From Chloroflexota bacterium (GTDB taxonomy: Bacteria; Chloroflexota; Dehalococcoidia; Lucifugimonadales; UBA2962), in the NCBI GenBank assembly GCA_002699485.1, contig PAAV01000052.1, positions 1 to 64,000 of the forward strand: a stretch of 64,000 nt of DNA. Direction: 5' to 3'. This document shows, piece after piece, positions 8,973-17,640 of this stretch (positions are counted from its first letter, which is position 1; each line of letters starts with the position of its first letter). The notes below the pieces were generated by a model. That model ran no database searches. It was not told the origin of the DNA and was given only the letters and a program-made list of their open reading frames with translations. The translations under genes and the position numbers were made by a program.

Positions 8973-10019
8973 ATGGATAAAAAAATAATACTCGGAATAG
9001 AAACATCTTGCGATGAGACCGCTGCAGCAGTTGTAGATTCCGGAACAAAAATCATTTCTAATATTGTTGCTTCACAAGCAAGCTTGCATGCTACGTTTGG
9101 TGGAATAGTTCCAGAAGTCGCTTCCAGACAGCACATCCTAGCGATATCTACAGTTATAAATGCTGCAATGTCAGAGTCTGAGATGAAAATTAATGACCTT
9201 GATGGCATAGCAGTAACTTATGGACCTGGTTTGGCAGGGTCTTTATTGGTTGGTTTGAATGCTGCGAAAGGGTTGTCATTTGGTTCATCGGTGCCTTTAT
9301 TACCAGTAAATCATCTTGAAGGACATGTCTACGCGACTTGGTTAAACGAATCTAACAAGTTAGAAGAAATAGACTTTCCGTTACTATGTCTGATCGTTTC
9401 AGGTGGACATACGGACCTTGCGTTAATGTCCGCTCATGGGCAATTTAAATTAATCAATAGAACTAGAGATGATGCCGCGGGAGAAGCGTTTGATAAGGCT
9501 GCTAGAGTTTTAGGCTTAGGATATCCTGGAGGCCCTGAAATTCAAAAGGCCGCCGAGAAAGCAAAAGGAACAGAAAAGCCTTTCCCTAGACCAAAAGTAA
9601 AAAATTCTAATGATTTTTCGTTTAGCGGTTTAAAAACATCTTTAATTCAACGAGCCGTGGATAAAAGAATCTATCCGAGAGAGGATGATACTTGTGTCGA
9701 TTCAGAGTTAATTAATGAGATCTCTTTTGCTTTCCAAGAAGCCGTTGTGGACACTTTAGTTGACCGTACACTTAAAGTTGCCTCAGAGCTTTCTGTGAAA
9801 GGAATTATTGTTTCCGGGGGAGTTGCAGCTAATTCTTGTCTTAGGTCACGTATTGAAGAAAAATCACCTCTGCCAGTTGTAATGCCTAAGCCGGCTTTAT
9901 GTACTGATAATGGTGCGATGATAGCTTCTGCGGGGTATTTTAAATTTAAGGAACTACCCTTAACAAAATGGGATTTAGATATTTTACCGGGATTAAGGAT
10001 AGGCGAACAAGGATTTTAG
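8973..10019 (+). CDS. tsaD: tRNA N6-adenosine threonylcarbamoyltransferase
   Basis: TsaD transfers threonylcarbamoyl to A37 of ANN-decoding tRNAs, with TsaB and TsaE (not in window). The 348 aa ORF begins with GIETSCDETAAAVV, an ASKHA-fold ATP-binding start. It has the metal-binding HxxxH in NHLEGHVYA near residue 112, VSGGHTDLAL, GEAFDKAARVLGLGYPGGP and VSGGVAANSCLR. It is the last gene of the run that starts at argJ. Its TAG stop abuts the convergent Kelch lipoprotein gene with no spacer, so any transcription stop must overlap one of them. Confidence 0.96.
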   Translation: MDKKIILGIETSCDETAAAVVDSGTKIISNIVASQASLHATFGGIVPEVASRQHILAISTVINAAMSESEMKINDLDGIAVTYGPGLAGSLLVGLNAAKGLSFGSSVPLLPVNHLEGHVYATWLNESNKLEEIDFPLLCLIVSGGHTDLALMSAHGQFKLINRTRDDAAGEAFDKAARVLGLGYPGGPEIQKAAEKAKGTEKPFPRPKVKNSNDFSFSGLKTSLIQRAVDKRIYPREDDTCVDSELINEISFAFQEAVVDTLVDRTLKVASELSVKGIIVSGGVAANSCLRSRIEEKSPLPVVMPKPALCTDNGAMIASAGYFKFKELPLTKWDLDILPGLRIGEQGF

Positions 10020-11222
10020 TTAAGGGATAAATAGTTCGCTTTCTGCAAAAACCTCGTCTTCAGCTACTCCGCCTGATATAAGTACTCTTCCGTCTGGTAA
10101 CGTTATCACCGCATGCCGATATCGAGATTTAATCATCTCAGATGCATTGATCCACGAAGAATCCTCGGGGTTATAAATTTCAGCTGTGTTCTTAGCTCCT
10201 TGCCCCCCGGTAACAAGTACTCGACCGTCATTAAGAAGACTCGCGGCATGTTCAGATCTCGCTATGCCAGTATCTCCTGCAGATGACCAAGATGATGACT
10301 CTGGATCCCAAATCTCTGCGGACGTCACCTTACCGGTTCCTCCGACTATTTTGCCTTGCCCCCCTACCACGAGTACTCTACCATCACTTAGTAGTGTAGT
10401 TGTATGGAGTACTCTGCCAAGCAACATATTGCCTGCATCAGACCAAGTATTAGACTCAGGGTCATAGATTTCAGCTAAGTCGATATGGGGGCCATCTAAC
10501 TTTCCACCTCCTACGACAAGTACTCGGCCATCCTTTAATGCTATAGCTGTATGTAGCGTTCTTTCTGTGGTCATAGGAGCTAGTTCTGACCATTCCCCAG
10601 TTTCTGGATCGTATGCTTCAACTGTGTCGAGCCTTTTCGCCTTCTTCGTATCAAACCCGCCAATAACGATAACTCGTCCATCTAGTAGTTGTGCCCACGC
10701 ACTTCTTTCGCGTGCTTTTATCATGTCGCCAGTCTGACTCCATGTTCCCTGAGATGAGTCCCAACTCTCAGCAGATTTAATTCCTTCAGTTGTTGACCTC
10801 TCTCCACCTGCAGCTAAAACTGAGCCATCTGGAAGTAATGCAACTAAGTTTTTTGTCCTGCCTTCAGATTGCTCTCCAGTGTATTCCCATTTATCAGTAG
10901 CTGGGTCATATATTTCTGCTGTAGGGTGAACTAAAGCGCGGTGTCCGCCAACACCTTTGCCTCTTCCTCCAGTAGTGAAGATTCGACCGTCATTCAGTAA
11001 AACCATGTGATGAGATTGCCTATCGTTACCCATTGACCCGGTTGCAATGAATTGACCAATCGGTTCTATTACCTCAGTTTTTTCATCAATTTCAGTAGAT
11101 TCATCTACATTAGCTTGAGTTTCGATTGAAGCAGGTTCATTAGAACAGGATATTAATGTTGTTCCAATTAAACCAATTAAAAGTAAACTGATTGTTTTGA
11201 GGAATGCTGTTTTGCAATTCAC
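10020..11222 (-). CDS. Kelch-repeat lipoprotein
   Basis: This 400 aa protein has a lipoprotein signal peptide (hydrophobic SLLLIGLIGTTLISC, lipobox Cys at about residue 26), then an acidic linker. A Kelch beta-propeller of about six blades follows, each carrying variants of DGRVLVVGG followed by W and AEIYDPES. It should be anchored on the outer face of a membrane, with binding or structural rather than obvious catalytic function. It starts 2 bases after the stop of the membrane protein gene at 11225-11764, so the two are likely coupled. It is related to the Kelch pair at 15859-19395 but lacks their C-terminal domain. The function is unknown. Confidence 0.85.
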   Translation of the reverse strand: MNCKTAFLKTISLLLIGLIGTTLISCSNEPASIETQANVDESTEIDEKTEVIEPIGQFIATGSMGNDRQSHHMVLLNDGRIFTTGGRGKGVGGHRALVHPTAEIYDPATDKWEYTGEQSEGRTKNLVALLPDGSVLAAGGERSTTEGIKSAESWDSSQGTWSQTGDMIKARERSAWAQLLDGRVIVIGGFDTKKAKRLDTVEAYDPETGEWSELAPMTTERTLHTAIALKDGRVLVVGGGKLDGPHIDLAEIYDPESNTWSDAGNMLLGRVLHTTTLLSDGRVLVVGGQGKIVGGTGKVTSAEIWDPESSSWSSAGDTGIARSEHAASLLNDGRVLVTGGQGAKNTAEIYNPEDSSWINASEMIKSRYRHAVITLPDGRVLISGGVAEDEVFAESELFIP

Positions 11223-11224
11223 AG

Positions 11225-11764
11225 CTAATCTCCTATTGTGTATACCTGGTTTGAATACCTGTTTTTATGTTTAATTGCATTTCCCCGTTCATTGGTTGAT
11301 GTTTTACCTGAAACGCGAGATTTTCTTCTGTGTATGGCTTCTACGAATGATAATGTATCATTTTTTGATTGCTTACCGGTGAGCGTGACTCGGTAATCTG
11401 TATTGGCCGTTAGATTAAAAACGAGGACGATATTCCTGTTCAGAACTAGTTTATCAACAAAAAAGTATATGCCTAATAGCCAAATTATTCCGCAAGATAA
11501 CCAGGCCCATACCTCATTATCAATCAACCTCCAGGCAATCAACCCAACTAATATAGAAATTAGCAACCAAAATATATTTGAATAATTACTGCCGCCTGAG
11601 ATAACAGCGGTAGATTTAACATCATCGACGTTGAACATAACAGATTCGTCATGATCAGAGTTTAGTTTTAATTCAACCGTATTAGAGTCGTGTAATACTA
11701 CCCTGTTTGAATCTGAATTTTCTTCTTCAATGAACCCTTTTTTTAAGTCAAGTATCAGTGCCAT
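11225..11764 (-). CDS. Hypothetical membrane protein with two TM segments
   Basis: I do not recognise this 179 aa protein. Residues 1-65 form a polar, acidic N-terminal part. Two hydrophobic spans follow (NIFWLLISILVGLIAWRLI and AWLSCGIIWLLGIYFFV), then a basic C-terminal tail rich in Lys/Arg. The pattern is of a small inner-membrane protein with soluble domains on both sides of a hairpin. Its stop is 2 bases before the Kelch lipoprotein ATG on the same strand, suggesting joint expression. Its promoter would lie in the 121-base divergent gap shared with the PLP-protein gene at 11886. Confidence 0.6.
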   Translation of the reverse strand: MALILDLKKGFIEEENSDSNRVVLHDSNTVELKLNSDHDESVMFNVDDVKSTAVISGGSNYSNIFWLLISILVGLIAWRLIDNEVWAWLSCGIIWLLGIYFFVDKLVLNRNIVLVFNLTANTDYRVTLTGKQSKNDTLSFVEAIHRRKSRVSGKTSTNERGNAIKHKNRYSNQVYTIGD

Positions 11765-11830
11765 GATTTGTTCTTGTTTGAAAGGTTATCAGATAAGTAA
11801 TATTTACTATTTTTTTTCAACACGTTTCCA

Positions 11831-11863
11831 TTATAATCACAAAAACAAATTTTGTGATCATAA
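11831..11863. promoter_or_regulatory. Near-perfect inverted repeat over a -10-like box (putative operator)
   Basis: The arms TTATAATCACAAAA (11831-11844) and TTTTGTGATCATAA (11850-11863) are reverse complements at 13 of 14 positions and are separated by ACAAA. The left arm includes TATAAT (11832-11837), a perfect -10 hexamer for the rightward gene. There is no T-run, so it is not a terminator. It lies 22 bases before the ATG of the first PLP-fold gene and in the divergent gap with the membrane protein gene. A dimeric repressor site is the simplest reading. The regulator is unknown. Confidence 0.5.
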
Positions 11864-11885
11864 TGGCACATTCAAGGAGTTTCGA

Positions 11886-12983
11886 ATGGAACGACCTATA
11901 TTTAAGTCTTTAGGTAGTAAAGTAGAAGAGCTAGATACTCCTGCATTGTTAGTTGACCTAGATGTCTTTGAATCAAATGTAAAGTCTGTGCATTCTTTCT
12001 TTCAAAATCAAGACGCTAAAATTCGACCTTTTGTTGGTGTGCATAGATGCCCCGCTCTAGCAAACATACAGATGCGATATAGTGGACATAATGGTGGCGT
12101 TGCCGTTGGGACCGTTAGCCAGGCTGAGACATTTATAGCTAATGGTTTTCAGGACACATTGATTACCGGTAAATTAGTTACAGCTGACAAAATACAATTG
12201 GCTTGCTCGCTTGCACAGAGAGCAAGCATAACCGTTACAGTCGATAGTCAAGAAAACTTAAAGGATATTTCTGCTATAGCCAGTTCCAGAGGAGTCACTT
12301 TATCAGTTCTTATTGAAATAAGTTCACCGAATGGATTTACTGGTGTGTCTGATTCAAAATCTGCACTTGATTTAGCTAAACAAGTTGTTGGGGCTGAAGG
12401 GACAGACTTTCAGGGTTTGATCTTGGCATACAGTCCCACCATGAGTGGAATCAAATCTGATGAAGTTATTGATTCGCTTAAGCCGTTATTAGACGTGAAA
12501 TCTTTAATAGAATCAAATGGTATTCCTGTGAACACAGTCTCAGCTGGCTCTACGAGCAATTATGATTTGATAGCCAAAGTTGATGGTATTAATCAAGTTA
12601 CGGCAGGGGCTTACGCGTTGATGGATGTATTAAATAGTGAGTATCAATCGTCGCTTAAGCCTGCTGCGATGGTTGTCGGTACGGTAGGCAGTTTGCCGCG
12701 CGATGGTTTAATAATTGGTGATGCTGGAATGAAAACTAATGGTAATGATATTGGCTTGCCAAGAATAATGAATTATCCAGATGCAGAAATCATGTATCTT
12801 AGCGCGGAGCATTGCAACATCATTACTACTAAAGTTAAAAAGCCTATATCAAGAGGAGATAAGTTATTTTTCCAACCTTATGATGTAGGTGTTACTGCGA
12901 ATTTGTTTGATTTCATAATGCTTATTAAAAATGGCGAATTACAAAGCATTCTAGAAGTAACTGCAAGAGGAAGGTATAGGTAA
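11886..12983 (+). CDS. D-threonine-aldolase-like protein lacking the PLP lysine (paralogue 1)
   Basis: This is a fold-type III PLP protein of the alanine racemase N-terminal / D-threonine aldolase family, 365 aa from ATG 11886 (AAGGAG at 11874-11879). The track's 11730 start adds a non-homologous stretch. The family N-terminus (ELDTPALLVDLDVFESNV) and phosphate loop (SAGSTSN) are present. The Schiff-base segment, RPHxKxHKCP in D-threonine aldolases, reads RPFVGVHRCP here, so the catalytic Lys is Gly. The C-terminal metal motif PSHVDPT is PYDVGVT, losing both ligands. It is likely a pseudoenzyme or altered-function partner of the next gene, 19 bases downstream. Confidence 0.82.
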   Translation: MERPIFKSLGSKVEELDTPALLVDLDVFESNVKSVHSFFQNQDAKIRPFVGVHRCPALANIQMRYSGHNGGVAVGTVSQAETFIANGFQDTLITGKLVTADKIQLACSLAQRASITVTVDSQENLKDISAIASSRGVTLSVLIEISSPNGFTGVSDSKSALDLAKQVVGAEGTDFQGLILAYSPTMSGIKSDEVIDSLKPLLDVKSLIESNGIPVNTVSAGSTSNYDLIAKVDGINQVTAGAYALMDVLNSEYQSSLKPAAMVVGTVGSLPRDGLIIGDAGMKTNGNDIGLPRIMNYPDAEIMYLSAEHCNIITTKVKKPISRGDKLFFQPYDVGVTANLFDFIMLIKNGELQSILEVTARGRYR

Positions 12984-13002
12984 TAGTCTTTAAGGAGACG
13001 AA

Positions 13003-14112
13003 ATGGATCATTATAGACCCACTGTTGGCACAAAGATTAGTGAATTAGATACCCCATGTTTGATTTTGGATCTGGATGCATTAGATCATAATTTTGACAG
13101 AATGTCCGAGACATTTAAAGATACCAAAGTCAAGCTAAGAGAACATACAAAAAATATTAAAAGCCCAGCGCTCGCACATATGCAAATACGTAAGGGCGGG
13201 ACAGTTGGAGGAGTATGCTCTGCCAAAGTAGCTGAAGCTGAAGTTATGGTTGAAGGTGGCATTGCGAGTGTATTAATCCCTAATCAAGTTGTAACTGAAG
13301 ACAAAATAAAAAGATTGTGTGTTTTAGCAGGCCGAGCTGATGTCACTGTTTGCGTCGACTCAGAGGAAAATGTACGTGATATATCCAGGATTGCCTCTAA
13401 TTTGAATGTGAAAGTTGGTGTTGCAATTGAGGTGGATACAAATATGGATAGGGCGGGCGTTCGTAGTGTTGAGCAAGGTGTTCATATAGCGAGCGTTGCT
13501 AATCAACTAAGCGGATTAAACTTTAGAGGTGTGATGAGTCACTCTGCAATGTTTGGTGTGCCCAAAGATGATGAATTCAAAAATGATGAAGCTATAAAGT
13601 ATTATAAAAAAACAGTCGAACTCGCAGATGCTATACGAGCAAAGGGTATAGCATTTGACATGGTTTCCTCAGGAGAGACTTTTTCTTATGATATGGCACC
13701 ATTTGTTGATGGCATCACTGAGGTTGAAGGTGGTATGTATGCACTTATGAGCACAATGCTGTCATATATGGACGGTCATTTTAAATATGCCGCCAAAATT
13801 TTAGGAACAGTTGTTAGTCAACCTAAATCTAATCTAGCAGTGGGTGATATAGGATATCGTTCAATTGCATCATCGCTCAATACAGAGCTTCCTGTTTTGG
13901 AAGGATATGATGAGGTTGAATTCACATCGATGCATGATGAAGCATGTTTATTAACTTCTAAAGCCGAAATGCCATTAACTGTTGGTGATAAATTTATGCT
14001 TAGATGCCCTCAACAAGATTTAACTGTTAATAGATATGATAACTATATTGCCGTTAGAAATGGGCTTGTCGAGCAGGTAATTTCAATACCAGGTCGTGGG
14101 TGCCACAATTAA
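13003..14112 (+). CDS. D-threonine aldolase / D-serine dehydratase family protein (paralogue 2)
   Basis: This 369 aa ORF has AAGGAG 6 bases before its ATG. It shares the family layout with its upstream neighbour: ELDTPCLILDLDALDHNF, the beta-barrel segment with VEVDTNMDRAGV, SSGETFS in place of the usual GST loop, and a C-terminal beta domain ending in GRGCHN. The PLP-lysine region reads LREHTKNIKSPAL, which keeps the catalytic Lys of HxK. The metal motif PSHVDPT becomes PQQDLTV, losing the His but keeping the Asp. Family members cleave D-threonine or dehydrate D-serine. The substrate here is uncertain because the metal site is altered. Confidence 0.85.
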   Translation: MDHYRPTVGTKISELDTPCLILDLDALDHNFDRMSETFKDTKVKLREHTKNIKSPALAHMQIRKGGTVGGVCSAKVAEAEVMVEGGIASVLIPNQVVTEDKIKRLCVLAGRADVTVCVDSEENVRDISRIASNLNVKVGVAIEVDTNMDRAGVRSVEQGVHIASVANQLSGLNFRGVMSHSAMFGVPKDDEFKNDEAIKYYKKTVELADAIRAKGIAFDMVSSGETFSYDMAPFVDGITEVEGGMYALMSTMLSYMDGHFKYAAKILGTVVSQPKSNLAVGDIGYRSIASSLNTELPVLEGYDEVEFTSMHDEACLLTSKAEMPLTVGDKFMLRCPQQDLTVNRYDNYIAVRNGLVEQVISIPGRGCHN

Positions 14113-14116
14113 ATTT

Positions 14117-15076
14117 TTATAAATTAGAGACGTGCTCGTAGGCAGTTGTAGCAGCCATTGAACCCTGTGCAGCCGCAGTAATCGTTTGTTTTAGGTCTCC
14201 AGAAGCGTCTGTTAAATCTCCTGCCGCAATAAGCCCAGGTATATTTGTGTTCATATATTTGTCTACAATTACCTCACCCAGCTCATTTACCTTTGCACCT
14301 AGATGCATGGGAAGCTCTTTGCGTGGGTCTGCACCAATTTCAATGAACAGGCCATCAACATCTAATGACTCTAGGGTTTGATAGGGATTATCTAATTTTA
14401 TTCCGGTCAAACCTTTTTGATCGTCTCCAAGTAGCTCCACGACATTCGTATTGAAAATACGTTCAACATTTGTTGCAGAATCTAACTGGCGAAGATTCGC
14501 CGCTTCTGGTCGGGTTAATTCGGATTTACGGTAGATTAAATATACTTTATCTGCGTATTTACTGATTAATACTGAACCTTTAACAGCTGAGTCACCACCA
14601 CCTACTACCGCTACTGTGTTGCCTTTATGCATAGGAGCGTCACATGTAGAACAGTATGAAACTCCTCTTCCTGTCCAATCCTCTTCGTGATCAAGCCATA
14701 GTGAACGTCGTTCCCGTCCAATTGCAAGTATCACAGATCGGCCCCTATAGATTTGATCTGATTCTCCAGCAATTTCAAAGATATCTGATTCTTTCCTCGA
14801 GTTACCATTTGCGTTGGATATAACCAACTTATCGTCGATTACAGGCACATCATACTTTTCTGCGTGTTCTTTGAATTTCATCATCAGTTCAAAGCCATCA
14901 ATATCTGGGTATCCTGGGTAATTTTCTATTAATCCACCTGTGGCAGTTTCGCCCCCAAATGTTGTTCCCACAACTATAGCTGACATTTGATATCGGGCAG
15001 CATACATCCCTGCTGCGAAAGCAGCAGCTCCTTGCCCGCCGATAACTACATCATAAATTTTATTTTCAGAGTTCAT
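14117..15076 (-). CDS. Thioredoxin reductase-like flavoprotein
   Basis: This 319 aa NAD(P)H/FAD protein of the TrxB family would reduce thioredoxin or a related disulfide. The FAD GxGxxA motif (GGQGAAAFAAGMYAAR) is at the N-terminus. The redox CxxC is intact in YCSTCDAP near residue 173, the NADPH motif GGGDSAVKG follows, and the C-terminal FAD motif GLIAAGDLTD is present. A thioredoxin gene is at 49932, so a partner exists. It is transcribed divergently from the methyltransferase gene over an 81-base gap holding a perfect 8-bp inverted repeat. The ferredoxin/flavodoxin reductase branch cannot be fully excluded. Confidence 0.9.
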   Translation of the reverse strand: MNSENKIYDVVIGGQGAAAFAAGMYAARYQMSAIVVGTTFGGETATGGLIENYPGYPDIDGFELMMKFKEHAEKYDVPVIDDKLVISNANGNSRKESDIFEIAGESDQIYRGRSVILAIGRERRSLWLDHEEDWTGRGVSYCSTCDAPMHKGNTVAVVGGGDSAVKGSVLISKYADKVYLIYRKSELTRPEAANLRQLDSATNVERIFNTNVVELLGDDQKGLTGIKLDNPYQTLESLDVDGLFIEIGADPRKELPMHLGAKVNELGEVIVDKYMNTNIPGLIAAGDLTDASGDLKQTITAAAQGSMAATTAYEHVSNL

Positions 15077-15100
15077 ATCTATTATTGTATTAAATTAACT

Positions 15101-15126
15101 TATCAATTTATACAGTGTAATTGATA
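15101..15126. promoter_or_regulatory. Inverted repeat in divergent promoter gap
   Basis: TATCAATT (15101-15108) and AATTGATA (15119-15126) are exact reverse complements with a 10-base spacer. The centre-to-centre distance is 18 bases, close to two helical turns, as for dimeric regulator sites. The repeat lies between the divergent thioredoxin-reductase-like and methyltransferase genes. No T-run follows. The site is short and the region AT-rich, so chance is possible. Confidence 0.3.
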
Positions 15127-15157
15127 CAAATAACAATTAGGAATATCATGGTATTTT

Positions 15158-15778
15158 GTGACAATATCTCAAAAACTATTCGCCAATTCCTATGACTTAC
15201 TTAATACGTTAGTTGAGTGGCGCATATCTTCTTATCGTCGATCTACCGCAGGCCAAGCTAATGGCCGTGTATTAGAGATTGGTTTTGGAACAGGTTCAAA
15301 CCTTAAGTATTACCCAGATTCGGTGAATATTACTGCTTTGGAACCAAACCCTTTTATGTTTAAAAAAATTCGTGATAGGACATTAAAATCTAAAAAAGAC
15401 GTTACTATTTTTCAGGGATATGGAGAGAATATGCCTTTTGAAAATGAGGTTTTCGATACCGTTGTTGTGACCTTGGTTTTGTGTATGGTTGATGACGTGG
15501 AAAGCGTCATTTCTGAAATAACTCGGGTTTTAAAACCTGGAGGCAGGTTTTATTTTTATGAGCATGTGTCTTCAAGTAGTTACATTGGCAGCAAGTTTCA
15601 AGACTTGTTAAATCCTTTATGGAAATTTATAACCACCGGTTGTAATTTGAACAGAGATACGGAGAGAATCATTAATAAAGCTGGTTTTGCTAAGGTAGAT
15701 ACTAGCAAGTTCACTATAAGGTTCGGAACTCCGATTTCACTCCCCAATTTGGTTGGTGTTGCAATAAAGAAACCCTAG
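15158..15778 (+). CDS. Class I SAM-dependent methyltransferase
   Basis: This 206 aa protein has the Rossmann motif I VLEIGFGTGSNLKYYP near residue 38, then an acidic loop (ALEPNPFMFKKI), motif IV region NEVFDTVVVTLVLC, and ITRVLKPGGRFYFYEH, which is post-motif III. It resembles Methyltransf_11 proteins, including METTL7-like and phospholipid or quinone methylases. The substrate is unknown. GTG 15158 is the likely start. An upstream ATG at 15148 is out of frame. Confidence 0.85.
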   Translation: MTISQKLFANSYDLLNTLVEWRISSYRRSTAGQANGRVLEIGFGTGSNLKYYPDSVNITALEPNPFMFKKIRDRTLKSKKDVTIFQGYGENMPFENEVFDTVVVTLVLCMVDDVESVISEITRVLKPGGRFYFYEHVSSSSYIGSKFQDLLNPLWKFITTGCNLNRDTERIINKAGFAKVDTSKFTIRFGTPISLPNLVGVAIKKP

Positions 15779-15858
15779 TTATAGGATTTGCTGAATTCAT
15801 GTCTTAAATGAATGAATTTGCCATGGTTTTAATAAAAGTAACTTAGCCTGGAGCTCGT

Positions 15859-17595
15859 ATGATAACTAGAACAGTTATAACCTTCTTAACGTTTTTTCTA
15901 ATCTTTCTTATCAGTTGTTCGGGTTCAGAAATTAATGAATCGAAAGTTAGCGATTCAGGTGGTGAATTTGCTGTACCTACTCCAAGTGAGTTAACTGCGG
16001 TTGATTGTGAGCCTTACGGCACATGGACACTTTTAGAAGATAAGATGATTAATGAAAGGCAGAACCATGTTTGGACACCTTTAAATGATGGACGGATTTT
16101 ATTGGCAGGAGGGAGAGGCAAAGGTGGCGTACGTTGGCCGAGAGTCTTCCCTCATACAGAACTTTTTGACCCTACTACAGGCAAGTGGATCGAATCTGGA
16201 GATATGTTTGACGAGAGACAAGACTTCGCAATGTTCACTCTAGATGATGGCAGAGTTCTGGTTGCTGGAGGGCAAGACATTCGATTGGACGCCATTAAAG
16301 GAAGTGAGGTTTGGGACGAGAGCGGCAATTGGACTAAGACAGGAAAATTAAATGACTCTCGAGAGAGAGGAGCTGCGGCCAAATTAAGTGACGGCAGAGT
16401 CTTGTACACCGGTGGCAAAAATAATCTTTTGGGAGACAATGCGACCACAGAGATATTTAACCCCAATACTAACGAATGGGCACTTTCAGGTGACATGAAC
16501 CAAAAAAGATCCATACATACTGCTACACTACTTCAAGACGGCAGAGTTATAGTTATTGGAGGAGGGAAACACAGGGAAGGACCATATTACTCTAGTGCCG
16601 AAGTATGGGATCCTGAGACAGAGACTTGGGAATATACAGGGTCAATGCGATTGGCACGAGTTCAACATACAGCAACACTACTTGATGATGGCAAAGTTCT
16701 TGTGGTTGGAGGAGTAGGAGAAGCAGTACCCGATGTCGATACCGGCACTCGCGCCTCCGCTGAAATTTGGGATCCCGCTACTGGTGAATTTGAGCCAGCT
16801 GCTTCAATGGGTAATTCTCGAACAGAACATGAATCGACTCTTCTGTCGGATGGTAGGGTATTGGTAACAGGAGGTTTATATCCTCAATCTGAGATTTATG
16901 ATCCTGCAACAGATACTTGGTATTCAACAGGCCCTATGATAGAACCGAGATATCGGCATACAGCAACACTACTTGATGATGGCACGGTTATTGTTAACGG
17001 TGGTCAAGATGACAAATATACACATATTACGATTGAACAATTCGATGGTTCTGGATTTGATACATCAAAAGCATGTGCTGTAGGTATAAAAGGAGATGAG
17101 TCCCCATTGTTGACATTACCAAGTCCCGAGAGTGGAGTTGTTGCAGAGGATGACTTGAATGAATTTGGTACTGAAAAAGGAAGCCATGACGCTAAATTCT
17201 CTGAACTAGAGGATTCTGGACTTTCTGAATCAGATCTTGTGTTTGAAGAGCCGATTATTGGCGGCGCAGATGGTGATGATGTAATTGTGCCATTGGGTAC
17301 TCCAGCTACTCTTCATGTTGGTCAACGACTTGGAAGTCCATCTGCTGATGCAAATGGAAATATAGTTACTTTCAAAGAATTGATCGCTAATTCACCTGAA
17401 GAAGGCATTGCTGTCCGTGTGAATTTACGTGCAGCGAATTTTGATTGGGGTGATATGGAACTTTCAATTCCAGCTGGTCAAAGCGGGCCAGGCGTAAAAA
17501 GCGTTGGAAGAGTTTGGCTTGGAGTTTTGGGAGTGTCTACGAATGAAGCAGGTGAAATCACTGCTACTATAGTTGTCTTTGACCCAGTAAAATAA
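15859..17595 (+). CDS. Kelch-repeat lipoprotein with C-terminal domain (paralogue A)
   Basis: This 578 aa protein has a signal peptide and lipobox (FLTFFLIFLISC, Cys near residue 20), GGAG before the ATG, and a Kelch propeller over residues about 50-390. Blades repeat DGRVLVTGG and AEVWDPETETWE. A linker follows, then a C-terminal domain of roughly 150 residues containing GLSESDLVF, PLGTPATLHVGQ and GRVWLGVLGVSTNEAGE, which looks like a beta-sandwich. It is probably surface- or periplasm-anchored. The next gene is a close duplicate. The function is not known, and galactose-oxidase-type catalytic residues were not recognised. Confidence 0.85.
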   Translation: MITRTVITFLTFFLIFLISCSGSEINESKVSDSGGEFAVPTPSELTAVDCEPYGTWTLLEDKMINERQNHVWTPLNDGRILLAGGRGKGGVRWPRVFPHTELFDPTTGKWIESGDMFDERQDFAMFTLDDGRVLVAGGQDIRLDAIKGSEVWDESGNWTKTGKLNDSRERGAAAKLSDGRVLYTGGKNNLLGDNATTEIFNPNTNEWALSGDMNQKRSIHTATLLQDGRVIVIGGGKHREGPYYSSAEVWDPETETWEYTGSMRLARVQHTATLLDDGKVLVVGGVGEAVPDVDTGTRASAEIWDPATGEFEPAASMGNSRTEHESTLLSDGRVLVTGGLYPQSEIYDPATDTWYSTGPMIEPRYRHTATLLDDGTVIVNGGQDDKYTHITIEQFDGSGFDTSKACAVGIKGDESPLLTLPSPESGVVAEDDLNEFGTEKGSHDAKFSELEDSGLSESDLVFEEPIIGGADGDDVIVPLGTPATLHVGQRLGSPSADANGNIVTFKELIANSPEEGIAVRVNLRAANFDWGDMELSIPAGQSGPGVKSVGRVWLGVLGVSTNEAGEITATIVVFDPVK

Positions 17596-17640
17596 AATTC
17601 TATTGATTTCCAGTAAATCTAAAAACAATAAGGACTTTTC

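Noticed and set aside
11730-11885. N-terminal extension of the first PLP-fold protein
   Set aside because: The extension is antisense to the membrane protein gene and contains the inverted repeat; ATG 11886 has AAGGAG and matches the family start.
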